Under the pieces are notes generated by a model. It saw only the letters and a list, made by a program, of their open reading frames with translations. It was not told the origin of the DNA and searched no databases. A stretch of 64,000 bases of DNA from Eupeodes corollae (taxonomy: Eukaryota; Arthropoda; Insecta; Diptera; Syrphidae), in NCBI RefSeq assembly GCF_945859685.1, contig NC_079149.1, forward strand, positions 17,333,118 to 17,397,117. The letters run 5' to 3'. Made by a program: the position numbers and the translations under genes. Below are positions 11,405-22,539 of the stretch, in pieces. Positions within the stretch are counted from its first letter, which is position 1. Every line of letters starts with the position of its first letter.

Positions 11405-13177
11405 TTATAACGGAAGAGCTTGAGTAGTGGAAATTTCTGATTCAACACTGTTGACTTTATTTGTTGTTTGTTCGAAAATCGCTGTTGGTCCGGATGTGAC
11501 GGGCTGATCTAACGGTGCGTTGTTAGCTGTCAAGTAAAATGGAGGTGAATTATCAAGAGCAGACGTCAAAGATGATTCATTTTCTTGATTGTTGTTATCA
11601 TCATTATCATTATTTTGACGAGCTTGTGCCAACTGCTCTAAGGCTAACTGATGAGCCAGAAAGTGTTCACGTTTAGCTTTTTCTACTTCGGGTGTGTCTT
11701 TTATTTGTTCTGGTGATGAGGCTGCAGGTCCAACTGAATTATAATCACATGATGTGGAGACAGGTTTTGAAGTTTCTAACTGAGGAGGGTTGGTAGGTTC
11801 AACTGCAGTTGGTTGAACTGGAATTAAAGGAGTTCCGGGGTTAACATTGGTTTCTAAAAGATTCGTTAGAAAGGGATTCTTTTGGTCAGCATTAAAGATT
11901 GGAGCGGATGTTGTTGTTGTTATTGGTGGTTTTGGCAATGAAAGTGGTTTTTCCTTATTGTTGATTGAAAGGAACGGATTTCCTGGTTGAACCAAAAGTC
12001 CTCCTTGAGCAGCTGGAGTGAGTGGAAATCTTGAAGGTGGGAAAAATGGGTTTCCTCCGAGAAAGACTCCTGTCATTGGTGTCTCAAGTTTGGGAGAGGC
12101 TTGATTGATGGAAGCAACTAGCGGCTCAGGTGACAACTTTGATTCGAGTCCAGGCAAAGTTGATGATGGCGACGAAAATGAAGGATCCTGGCCAGCTTGA
12201 TTGATACCTTGGATTGGAACTTGTTGGAAGATCGCTGTAGGTTGGCTGGAGACAGGTAGGCTTACCATTGGTGGAATAGCATCCGTCTGGTCTTGGCCAT
12301 CTCGGGAAATGACAAAAGGAAAACCTTGGTTACTAGAAGAGTTGGTTTCTTTCTGTGGAAACAGATAAATCTGATTAGGTACACTTGGAATAGCTGCAGC
12401 ATTAGCTGAGCCAGTTTGGGGATAGAAGATAAGCTGTCCCGATGGATTTGATGATAGTACATTTTGTCGAACTGCTGCAGGGTTACCAGTTGTTGAAGGA
12501 TTTTGAGCTGGATGATCCAATTGTTGAACTAAAAATGGATTCTTCAGAGTTAAGACTCCTGGTACCGACGATGGCCCTAAAGTGATCGGTGAATTTGGAA
12601 ATGCTATGTTCTGTGGTGTATAGAAATTATTGCCAGGTTGTAGACCAGGAACTTGGGAAAGAACTGTTCCGGACTCTGGATTCAAGAGAATTTGTTCTTG
12701 TTGTTTTGGAACTGTGACTGACAGTATTTGATGTTCGTTCAACTTTTGGTCACCCGTTGTTTGCTGAGAAACTGCATTCAGATTACTCACACCACTTTCT
12801 AAACTCGGTGCACTTCCTTTCTCTTGTTCAAGGCTGTCTTGAAAAGGTCTTTCATCGAATTCTTTTATTGGCTTCAATCGATCTTCTTTTGGCGAACCAC
12901 TTAGACTTGCAGTTGCTCCAGAATCAGTGGAAAGTTTTCCATCGTTGTTTACGCGAACACCCAGAAGAGGATTTGGTTCCAAGTTGATAGTCCTTGAGAT
13001 GCCGTGATTATCGATGTAACTAAAGAATCCCCGACCAAAGAGGCTTTCGACTGGAAATTCCCCTCTAGCTGGACTATACGAAAGTAACGCCGACTTTCCT
13101 GGGTAGACAATGGTGTGGGAGTTGACTGCAAGTCCACTTATTGCCACGAGGATAGAGATTAAAATCCAATTCTCCAT
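11405..13177 (-). CDS. Secreted low-complexity protein, possibly cuticular
   Basis: A single-exon frame of 590 codons. The start chosen is the ATG at 13177, giving MENWILISILVAISGLAVNS, a typical signal peptide. The open frame extends upstream only from a non-ATG codon that falls on the promoter. The mature part begins HTIVYPGKSALLSY and is rich in Pro, Gln, Ser, Asn and Thr. The motif (K/G)NPF recurs: KNPFLVQQ, GNPFFPPS, GNPFLSIN, KNPFLTNL. A C-terminal block, DTPEVEKAKREHFLAHQLAL, resembles the (T)PEV..A+..HF..H motif of insect low-complexity cuticle proteins. An Asn/Asp-rich run and a Thr-rich tail follow. No enzyme motif is visible. Secretion is well supported; a role in cuticle or another extracellular matrix is inference. 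Confidence 0.8.
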   Translation of the reverse strand: MENWILISILVAISGLAVNSHTIVYPGKSALLSYSPARGEFPVESLFGRGFFSYIDNHGISRTINLEPNPLLGVRVNNDGKLSTDSGATASLSGSPKEDRLKPIKEFDERPFQDSLEQEKGSAPSLESGVSNLNAVSQQTTGDQKLNEHQILSVTVPKQQEQILLNPESGTVLSQVPGLQPGNNFYTPQNIAFPNSPITLGPSSVPGVLTLKNPFLVQQLDHPAQNPSTTGNPAAVRQNVLSSNPSGQLIFYPQTGSANAAAIPSVPNQIYLFPQKETNSSSNQGFPFVISRDGQDQTDAIPPMVSLPVSSQPTAIFQQVPIQGINQAGQDPSFSSPSSTLPGLESKLSPEPLVASINQASPKLETPMTGVFLGGNPFFPPSRFPLTPAAQGGLLVQPGNPFLSINNKEKPLSLPKPPITTTTSAPIFNADQKNPFLTNLLETNVNPGTPLIPVQPTAVEPTNPPQLETSKPVSTSCDYNSVGPAASSPEQIKDTPEVEKAKREHFLAHQLALEQLAQARQNNDNDDNNNQENESSLTSALDNSPPFYLTANNAPLDQPVTSGPTAIFEQTTNKVNSVESEISTTQALPL

Positions 13178-13214
13178 ATTTTTCTGTATGTTGAGGTATA
13201 CTTGGTTTGCGATC

Positions 13215-13252
13215 AACTGATGACTTTAAGGCACTCCCTTAAGTCTTTTATA
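13215..13252 (-). promoter_or_regulatory. TATA box and initiator of the secreted-protein gene
   Basis: On the minus strand TATAAA lies at 13252-13247 and TCAGT at 13220-13216. The initiator A falls 34 nt downstream of the first T of TATA, the standard arthropod spacing. This predicts a 5' UTR of about 40 nt before the ATG at 13177. Strong TATA promoters like this are common for tightly regulated secreted and cuticle genes. Confidence 0.75.
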
Positions 13253-13254
13253 GC

Positions 13255-14190
13255 AAACACAGGATTCAGTATATCGAATAACTTGTTGACCTTCTCCATA
13301 GGTACTTGGTCATAATACATCGGTCGTGGTCGTGATTCTTGGGTATTTTAGTGATTCTATTTTTATTATACTGTTATGTGGCCTCCCTATGGTCTCCAAC
13401 CACATCATCGCATAAAGGTGATTCGCTATTGCACGTCGTGCGTCGACGTATTGAAGTTGAATGCAAGTTTTATCTCAAGACGGAGACAATGACTTTTGCA
13501 TGGGTGGAATGGCCATTGGACAAGTCTAAATATATTTTACATCCTAAGCGCCATAAGACTGGTTTTTGCCACAGGGCATCCGATATATACATTTTATTTC
13601 TTTAAGAAGCTCTTGTATATCTTATATCTTCTCATAGTTATATTATGATTAACCAGCCGACAGCGGCCCGGTCATTCGCATACGACGACATTGGCAATGA
13701 TATCAATTGTAATTAATTAGTACTTATGGTCTCCCCCTTGAGCATTAGTCGTGGATAATCTTGCGGTTTATGGAATCCTGAAAGATGTTTAATGATGTTA
13801 AAACATGTTCTTGAAGTTTAATCCAACATTTATATAGTGGTTTAATAATGGCTTAAATAAATCATTTGAGTTGTAAATCTTTTTCCATGTTCTAGAAGGT
13901 TTATTTTAACAAGAGCTGCATGTTAACATTGAAGAAATAAATTGACTGCAGAGAAAGTGTTAACAACTTTGTGTCAGATTTGACGTTTTTGACAGAAACA
14001 TTGTGTTTACAATGACATCTTTTGAGGCGACTCATTTTGGTGTCTAATGGGATGTTTTTCCTTTTTATCTGAGACGGAACCTGAACTGTCAAACTTATTA
14101 TTTTTTACCTCTGAACGTTCAGAGTTTTAAATTTGTGTTTCTTTTTCCGTTATGAAAGTTTTCTGAACTTGCTCAAACCGCTGAGTTCAG
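13255..14190. other. Upstream intergenic region of the secreted-protein gene
   Basis: No gene recognised. It probably holds regulatory DNA for the gene at 11405-13177. The open frames at 13339-13605 and 13901-14092 show no protein features. Confidence 0.4.
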
Positions 14191-14193
14191 ATT

Positions 14194-14573
14194 AAAGCCT
14201 CTTGCACAAGAGCTACGAACGACGAACTGCAAACTGTGAATGTTCACATATTTTGACTTTTCTTTCACATGGGCTTTATTTCTATTCGGCGAATTGTCAA
14301 TTTATAATAACCCTTTTCAACAAACAAAACAAGAGTGGTATAATTTTGAGGTTAAGTTGAGCGCGAACAATTTATTCTTAGCAGTGTGGATGGTATGTGG
14401 AACGCGAATAGAGTTTGACAGTTCGTAGTAACCATACTGCAATTCGTTACCACCAAATTGTTTTTACAAAATTGTCTTGTTTTAGAGAACAAAATGCAAA
14501 TTTTAGTATCCTAACATTAGTGAAATTGACTTTTTGAAATGTGTTCGCTCTCATGTGCAAGGCGCTTTACTAA
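14194..14573. mobile_element. MITE with about 27-bp inverted ends
   Basis: The left end taaagcctcttgcacaagag and the reverse complement of the right end taaagcgccttgcacatgag match over about 27 bp with a few differences. No coding capacity. Part of its inside (14385-14480: tgtggaacgcgaat then gagtttgacagttcg) recurs at 17655-17700, so a second, partial copy lies just past the RTE element. Confidence 0.6.
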
Positions 14574-14574
14574 A

Positions 14575-15253
14575 CATACCGACTTGAACGCTGAACACCA
14601 GCATCAGAACGTTATCCTCAGTTTCTAAAAAATAAATTAAATCTTGTTTGAATAGATTTAGATTTAGTTAGATTTTTTTATTTTATTTGTATTTTTGAAT
14701 ATTATTTCTCGTTTCTGTAGAATGAAAATTTCAAAACGTCAAATAGTCACAGCTAAGTGTAAAAAAACCAGTACTCTTTTAAATAGCATAAATTAGGAAT
14801 TTTTATGAAGGTTTCATGAACATTAAGCAGCAGCAGCAGTAGTTGACATTTAAAAAACAACTCTATGGGTTTTTTTCGGTTTTGACATTTGACGTTTGAC
14901 ACGTTCTTTGTAAAAATCTACAGTTTTAATTAGACAACCTGGCGCTTTCCATTTTTAACCGCAAGCCTTGGTCACGTTCCGTTTGACCAGGCCCTCAAAA
15001 AACTCCTAATACTAAAACAAACAAATTTAATAGGAAAACCATCATTATCAATAAACTGTCAAATGTTAGTTAAAAATAAACATTATTCAAAAAGCATTTA
15101 AAGAAGCTAGCGACTGCATTATGACTGTACCTATGTATGTGAAAAATTAAAAGGTAAATACTTGTGTGATTCAAATGTCACAACTTCACTACTAACGAAT
15201 GAACGAATATTCGTCCATTATGACATTTCAAGACTAGAATTAAATTTGTGGGT
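14575..15253. other. AT-rich spacer
   Basis: No gene seen between the MITE and RTE copy A. Confidence 0.4.
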
Positions 15254-15405
15254 TAAGATGCAGGGAGAGAGGTGTTTCCACTAAGGCACCTCTCCTTATC
15301 CAAACGGCAGCGGAGGAATTCCCGAGAATGAATCAACGGTGGCGTCTACAGTTCAAATAAGGTTGAACTACTTAGTGAACACCTTATAGGGCTTCTACGA
15401 CTTAT

Positions 15406-15921
15406 TTGGAGCCCAGTCCAAAAAACCAACAGCGCTTCTTTGGATGCGGCTTCGTCATTGGAGCCAGACTTAGGCAAGAAGTCTTGAGCTATAAGTGCAT
15501 CAATAAGCGCCTCTCGACCATACGCGCACGCCCCACAGAAGAGAAAGACGACAACACCAAAGATATGTTCTTCGAGCTCTTAGACAAAACATATGAGCAG
15601 TGTCCTAGCTATGATATTAAAATTGTCCTGGGCGATTTTAATGCCAAGCTAGGAAGGGAAGACATCTTTGGAATAATCGGGAAGAACAGCCTGCACGACA
15701 ACACTTCCGACAACGGATTCAGGCTCATAGATTTTGCTGCGGGGCGAAACGTCATAGTAGCCAGTACGCGTTTTCCACACCTCAACATCCACAAAGGAAC
15801 TTGGACTTCTCCAGATCAATCTACCGTCAACCAGATTAACCATATTGCGATCATTCCAGCATCATGGATGTCCGAACTTTCCGAGGAGTTTACATCGACT
15901 CGGACCACTACCTCGTTGTAG
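15406..15921 (+). pseudogene. AP-endonuclease part of RTE copy A
   Basis: The open stretch includes FFGCGFVIGARLRQEVLSY, YDIKIVLGDFNAKLG (the metal-binding Asn-containing motif of AP-like endonucleases), NGFRLIDFAAGRNVIVAS and THRFPHL-like residues. A stop and frameshift near 15920 remove the SDH catalytic segment (read out of frame as GVYIDSDHYLVV). The N-terminal third is deleted or shifted. This domain nicks target DNA to prime reverse transcription. Confidence 0.78.
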
Positions 15922-15981
15922 CTTCGCGTTTTCAGACCTGGGTTTCAAGCAGCCAACAACAAACCCCTGGTTTGATGAAGA

Positions 15982-17600
15982 ATGTTGGCTCATGAGCTGT
16001 ATGAGCACAAGAGGCGAGAGGAATGCCGACTTCTCAGAAGGAAAAAGAGAGTGTATGGGAAGCATGCGTTCGAAGATGTTGAGAGGTTTAAAAGCCGGAA
16101 TGAAGTTCGAAAGTTTTATAGACAGGTGAAACGAAAATCACAGGTACATAAACCTAAAACCGAAGGCTGCAAAGATGAAAGTGGAAACATCATAGTGGAA
16201 CCGCAGTCAATGCTCAGGATATGGAAGGACCACTTCTGCAGACTGTATAACGGCGACGACGAACCGAATTCCACTATCAGGCTGGATGATCCATTCAACA
16301 TAGACGACGAAAGCCAACAATCCCGTCCTCCCGACTTAGACGAAGTAAAGATTGCCATATCTAAGCTGAATTCTAATAAAGCCGCTGGAGCGGATGGCTT
16401 GAATGCCGAGCTCTTTAAAGCAGTTGGAGATAAGTTGGTTAGGAGCATGCACCAACTTATCTGTAAGATGTGGTCGGGAGAAAGCATGCCCGATGAATGG
16501 AATCTCAGCATTGTTTGCCCGATCCTGAAAAAAGGAGACCCTCTAAACTGCACCAACTATAGAGGAATCAGTCTACTTAACATCGCTTATAAAATATTCT
16601 CTGCCGTAATATGTGGACGTCTAAAGCCAATCGTCAACAACCTGATAGGTCCTTATCAGTGTGGTTTTAGACCCGGAAAGTCCACAGTTGATCAAATATT
16701 CACATTACGGCAGATCCTGGAAAAAACTCAAGAACACCAAATCGACACCCACCATTTTTCATCGATTTCAAGGCCGCATATGACAGCATCTACAGGGACG
16801 AGCTGTATAGAGCCATGTCTAGTTTTGGAATACCTGCCAAACTCGTCCGTTTGTGCAGGATGACCATGGAGAATTCTCGCTGCTCCATAAAGGTTGGAAA
16901 CAACTTAACAGAACCTTTTGATGTCAAAAAAGGTTTTAGACAAGGTGATGCGCTGTCATGCGATTTTTTTAACATCGTGCTTGAAAGAATAGTGCAGAGC
17001 TCACACGTTAACACTAGAGGCACTATCTTTCAAGAGTCTGTCCAATTACTGGCATATGCTGACGACATTGACATAATCGGAAGAACTTAGCGTGATGGCA
17101 ATGGGGCTTTTGTGAGTATTGAGGGAGAGGCGGCAAAAATGGGTTTAACGGTTAATGAGGGCTGCCGTCAAGAAAGGACATACAACACCGACGTCTTGGT
17201 CAAAACGTCACCATTGACAGACGTAACTTTGAGATAGTCAAGGACTTCGTCTACCTAGGCTCCGCTTTAAACGCAGAAAACAACACCAGCGCTGAGTTTT
17301 AAAGCCCTCTCTTGAGGGACTATATAAGACCCGGATGAAAGCACCTTGGGTCGGTTCGAGAGAAAAGTTCTTCGCGTGATCTACGGTCTCGTATGCATCT
17401 AAGGGGAGTGGAGGAGAAAATGGAACTACTATCTGCTAAGGGTTAAAGTCCAACGACTAAGATGGCTGGGTGACGTAGAGCGCATGGAAACCAATGCTCC
17501 GGCCGGAAAATCTTCGAATCCACACCCACAGGACAGCGCAGCAGATGACCTAGCTAGATGGAGAAGTTTGTTGGGTGAGGTACTAGTTCACACAGAACTG
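15982..17600 (+). pseudogene. Reverse transcriptase part of RTE copy A
   Basis: Reads SNKAAGADGLNAELFK, SMPDEWNLSIVCPILKKGD, NYRGISLLNIAYKIFS and GPYQCGFRPGKSTVDQI in frame to about 16760. It then shifts and continues with FRQGDALSCDFFNIVLERI and the intact YADD box at 17054-17065. A stop follows at 17088. The distal part is badly broken but still shows RFERKVLRVIYG and VKVQRLRWLGDVERM near 17350-17490, the usual C-terminal segment of RTE-clade polymerases. Dead copy. Confidence 0.85.
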
Positions 17601-17639
17601 TAGCGCCACCTTAATTAAGTGAGTAAGATGCACTCCAAT

Positions 17640-18600
17640 ATTTTATTCGTTGTAATGTGGATCGTATGTGGAACGTGAATTGAGTTTGACAGTTCGTTAG
17701 TATCAAATTGCATTGCAACTCGCAATCAACATTTTGTTTCCATAAATATTGAAATTTTGCAGAGATTAACGATTATTAAACCTGTCAATATTTAAAAACA
17801 AACAATTCTATACAAAAAATGGAAATACAATTACTTCTCAAAAGTAAATGAGAGGCTAGAATATAAAATGTGAGGTTAAGTTCATTGATCAGAATATTAT
17901 TCAATTATGGGTATGTTTAAGATGAGTTAAGTATTCAAGGTCGCAATAAAAATATTAAGTTCCGAAATCCTCCTCTAAGACGGATATTGCTCAAGCTCAC
18001 AAGTTCCTACAATTCCATCAATGAATGACCACAGCTGAATTCCCCAATTTTAAACAAAAATAAACTATACTAAGAAAAAATCAATGACGTTTAAACAAAA
18101 AACATGAACTCTATGATTCAACCCACAAATCCACATTCAAGTCGCCACGGATTTCCTCATATTCGAATTAATTTTCTCACTTTAGTAACAAAATTTAAAC
18201 AATAACCACAAATAGAAACGCTAACTCATTCAACTAAACCGACTCGGCTAGACAAAAGGGACATAAACTTTGGACTTTAGATATTATAGATACGTTTTGG
18301 AACTCCAAAGCAAATACAAACTAATTTAAAACAAAGTTAACACACAGAAAAATTGCCATGTCACTATGCTAACATTAATAATATAGGCAAAAGATGAAGT
18401 AATACAGTAGGAAAAACTTAACAAAATTTTGAGAAAAAATAATTATAATAAAAGTTTCCATAATATCTTTTGATTTTAATCTATATTCGTAAAATTTACG
18501 CTCAGTAATTTTAGCGTTATATTTAAAAATTTTATCTGCAGATGTGTTCCTTTTTTATTAAAAATACAAACTCAATAGGAAATTATCTGTCATGATCAGC
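17640..18600. other. AT-rich spacer with partial MITE copy
   Basis: 17655-17700 repeats part of the MITE at 14194-14573. The rest shows no gene. Confidence 0.4.
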
Positions 18601-18880
18601 TGATTTCATTTTGTGAGAAAATGGAACTCATCATTCTACTGACTTCTGTTTCACTTTTAAACAATTCCGATGACAGATTACTGTCAAAAAAAGATGGTTT
18701 GTGTATTTAAGTTACCACTTATAGCTAGCATTGGTTTCATTCAATGGAAACAGTCATTGGAATTTTTTGACAGGTCGTTTCTTTCCTGACTGAAATCATT
18801 CATATTGTAGATCATTGTAAGTAAAACTGACAGGTGGGAATACAAAGAAAATAGAAAGCACAAATCAGCTGTTCATTGAA
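18600..18880. repeat. Diverged MITE fragment related to 6004-7113
   Basis: The stretch acttatagctagcattggtt (18721-18740) and attttttgacaggtcgttt (18763-18781) match the arms of the MITE at 6004-7113 in inverted order. Only part of the element is recognisable. Confidence 0.4.
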
Positions 18881-18899
18881 CACCATTTTATCACTGAAA

Positions 18900-20308
18900 A
18901 ATTGTATTTATTTCACCTACGAGTAACAAGCTCCACAGATTACTTTAGAATTATTTAGGTAAATAAAGTTAACATTAAGGGCATGTCGCATGCAAAAAAA
19001 TTGATTGGTGCTTTGCGCTTAGCTTTGTAGCGTTCACATATTTTTAAATATTTAAACGAAATAAACGGGTTTTGATTGAAAATATATTGGGCTAAATATG
19101 TATAAAGGAATAAAAAATTAAAAAAAAATTTTTGTTCCTTAAAAGCACTAGAATCACTAAAAAATCATTAAATTCAGGTAGTTACTTGCGAAAATCAATG
19201 GGGCAGGGTGTAAAATATAATTTTTTACTTTTTTTATATTTTTTTCCAAAAAACAATAAATTTTTATAAATAGCATCGATTTCCTTTTTTTTTAAATTTA
19301 TTTATTTATTCCAAGAAAAATTGTAGAAAACTATGAAAAATAGGGCAAATTTGCATTGTGGCATAGGTGCAAAATTTGATAAAACTTCCAAAGTATAACA
19401 GCTAGCTAAGTCAATTTAACTTTTTTTCAAATTCTAAATATATGTTCAGATATTTGCTTTAAATTTTTTTTTTTTTAAATAGTTATAGTAACTTTTTTAG
19501 ACAAAAAATCCAAAATGCATTCTTTTTTTTACAATATTTTTTGCGAATTCATGGGGCGAGCTGATTTTTATTTTTTTAGTTTTATTTTTTTTTTTAAAAA
19601 AAAGGACCATATATATTACTCTTACTATCGATTTTGAAAAAAAAAAATATTTGTCGCAACATAATTTAAAATGCATTTCAATATAACAACATTTGTGGTG
19701 CAATTGTGAGGGATTGGGAATTTATATAATTGCAAAATATTTTTTTTATTTTTTTTTGGCATTTTGTTTATTCTATTTAAAAAAGTAAAAAGTTCTTGCG
19801 TCTACTGTTTATTTAATTTAATTTTTATAAAAGAGGTCTATTTTGCATTTTTTAACAACAAATTTCTTTGTAAACGCACACAATGAAGTTTCCAGTTCCC
19901 AAGAATGCCACTGCATCTCAGCGCTCAGGAAGAGAATTCTTTGCAAAAGAATTTCGCCCGCCCATCCTCTCTTAGATTTTTTTGTTGTTGGTCTCATAGC
20001 TCATTTAGTTTTTGTATTCTTTGTTTTGCTTGCGGTATACAATAACCGAAAATATAAAAAAAGAAATTTTTTTTTATTTCTTGTATGTGGTATGATGTGA
20101 GGTCATGGACTCGTGATTTGGGTGTTACGTAGTCAATCGTATAAGCAGAATTTGATTTTTGGTTCAACTTTCGGCAAGTTTTGTGGCTGCACATTGTAGT
20201 GTAGGTATAAAAAAGGGTAAAGAGGTATTGTAGGTATCGTGAATTCGCTGTCATATATTTTGTTTTCTTGATTTTTTTTTGCGTACTATCACTCCTGGGT
20301 ATTGCATT
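18900..20308. other. Very AT-rich stretch with long A and T runs
   Basis: No gene. Homopolymer runs fill 19200-19800. Open frames here (for example 19843-20100) look like chance. Confidence 0.5.
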
Positions 20309-22130
20309 TTTTTAACTTCCCATACAGATAATAAGGCAGAAAGATGCAGAAAGGGCTCTCAAAAAAATTGCGTAGGTGGTTTTTTTCCCATAGCAGTTTG
20401 AAAAAAAGGTGAAAATTTTGGTTAACCCTAAATATCTTACGAACCAAAAACGCTAGAGACTTGAATTAAATTTTATATAATATATTGTAACGTGATATCA
20501 AAGAAGTATATTTTTTGAAAAAAAAATCTATTCAACGGTTTTTTTTTATAAATCAAAAAAACTGAAGAAAAAATTTGTCACCTCCCAAATTTTACGACTA
20601 AAATATGATTTCATCTCCAAAACAATTTTGCGCAACGAAGAATAATGTTTTTGACATCTGATAAAATTTTGAAAAAAATCGAATTGACAGTTTTTGTACA
20701 AAAAATTAAAAACCTTAAAAAAACTAACAAAAGTTGGTAAAAATTGATTTTCGACTCAAATAGCTTTTCAAAAACTAAAAATATTGGCTTCAAACTTATT
20801 TTATTTTACAGAAAATATTGTTTTCGATATTCAGTAATTTTTATATAAAAATCCAACAGTCCGTTTTTACATACATACAAAATAAAGTCTACAAAAAATA
20901 GTACGCAAATTTGGTAAAAATTGAGTACATATAGACAAACTTTTAAGCAAGACATATCCACAAACGGGTTGGGACGTTATCAGTGTGGGTCGCATTCCAG
21001 CATCGTTTTTAAGAATTTTTTCCGTGGCAAGTGGTTATTTTAACGTACACAATATTCAATCAAATAACGATCAAACCATGCAAAGTGACAGCGAAATTCC
21101 ATCAAGTAGGTAGGTGTATTACATACGCGTTGAAAAAAAAGAACATACACACCTACATAGCTATCTTCCTTATTTCATTTTACTTCTGCCTTTTCTTTTA
21201 TCTAAGGAAAGCAGCTGACCATAAACAAAATCAAAAAAAGAGGCTGGGATGCGACCCACACTAATAACATCCCATCCCGTCTGTCGATTTGTCTTGCTTA
21301 AAAGTTTGTCTATTTTTAGCAAATTTGCGTTTTATTTTTTGTAGATTTTATTTTTTATGAAAAAACGGACTGTTGGATTTTTATATAAAAATCACTAAAT
21401 ATCGAAAACAATATTTTCTAAGAAATAAAAAAAGGTTTGAAGCTAATATTTTTAATTTTTGAAAAGCTATTTGAGTCGAAAGTAAATGTTTACCACGTTT
21501 TAGTATAGTTTTTTTAGGTTTTTATTTTTTATTAAAAAAAAACTGTCAATTCGATTTTTCTCAAAATTTTATCAGATGTCAAAAATATTATTCTTTGTTG
21601 CACAAAATTGTTTTGGAGATAAAATCATATTTTAGTCGTAAAATTTGGTAGGTGACACATTTTTTTTTCAGTTTTCTTGATTTATAAAAAAAACCCGTTA
21701 AATGGATTTTTTTCAAAAAATATACTTGGTGGATATCACGTTATAATATATTATACAAAATTTAATTCAAGTTTCTAGCGTTTTGGGTTCGTAAGATATT
21801 GAGGGTTAACCAAAATTTTCACCTTTTTTCAAACTGCTATGGTAAAAAAACACCTACGCAATTTTCTTGAGAGCCCTTTCTGCATCTTTCTGCCATATTA
21901 TCTATATAACCAAATTTATTTGAAGTCGATATCTCTTCTGGTTCTTGAGCTATGGAAGACGAAAAAAACGTCGCGAACGTACGGACGTACGAACGTACGT
22001 ACACACGCACGCACAGACATCTTTCTAAAAATCTTTTATTTCATCTCTAGGGACCTTGAAACGTCGAGAAATGCCAAAATTTTCAATTTGACAAATCGGA
22101 CCCATTACAATAACTTCCAATGGGAAGTTA
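20309..22130. repeat. Long foldback repeat with roughly 0.67-kb arms
   Basis: The left arm (20327-21001) and right arm (21244-21905) are near-complementary over most of their length. Examples: gcagaaagatgcagaaaggg at 20335 against ccctttctgcatctttctgc at 21875, and gtgtgggtcgcattccagc at 20983 against gctgggatgcgacccacac at 21244. The loop is about 240 bp and encodes nothing recognisable. Both outer edges carry ttaacttcccat (20312-20323 and, inverted, 22120-22131). The right side keeps about 210 bp missing on the left, including an acgtacg-rich microsatellite at 21973-22019. This looks like a foldback-type or MITE-like DNA element. Confidence 0.85.
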
Positions 22131-22139
22131 AAAAATATT

Positions 22140-22530
22140 AAAATAAAATAGGTATTTTCAATAATTAGAAAATGTCGACCAAAAAAAGAAATTCAAGAAA
22201 AAAACATCTCCTTCGATAGCAAAATACCCACTTGCTTTATAAAATTCGAACCAATATGGTTTGCAAAAGACAATAACAAATCTACCTAACTAGCCATACA
22301 AAAAAAAAACCGGTTTATCATGCAACGTTGTTCTATTTCTTATTTCTTTGATTGGCTGCTTGTGCGGAAATATATTCCTCGCTCTGAGAGACAAATAAGA
22401 TCAAGAGGCAAATATAGAGTAATTGGAAGTTCAAATTTTGAATTTGGTAATGAAGAGAGTAACGATCTTTCACTAATACATACAAATTCATTTACATGAG
22501 TTCTGAGTTCGCTTCTGCGGGAGACATACC
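22140..22530. other. AT-rich spacer
   Basis: No feature seen between the foldback and the 3' end of the LINE. Confidence 0.4.
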
Positions 22531-22539
22531 CTTAAACAA

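Larger units (their letters stand above)
15263..17623 (+). mobile_element. RTE-like LINE, copy A (5'-truncated)
   Basis: One of three copies of the same element in this window. It lacks roughly the first 220 bp seen in copies B and C. It ends with tagcgccacctta and a short TAAG-like tail. The repeat taagatgca (15254-15262 and 17624-17632) is a likely target duplication, though its boundary blurs into the tail. The inside has several deletions, one of them between the RT domain and the C-terminal domain (near 17300). Confidence 0.8.

Noticed and set aside
12757..12987. Plus-strand open frame across the secreted-protein gene
   Set aside because: Shadow of the 590-codon gene on the other strand.
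13178..13216. Longer start for the secreted-protein gene
   Set aside because: The extension begins at a TTG and overlaps the TCAGT initiator, so it would not be in the mRNA.
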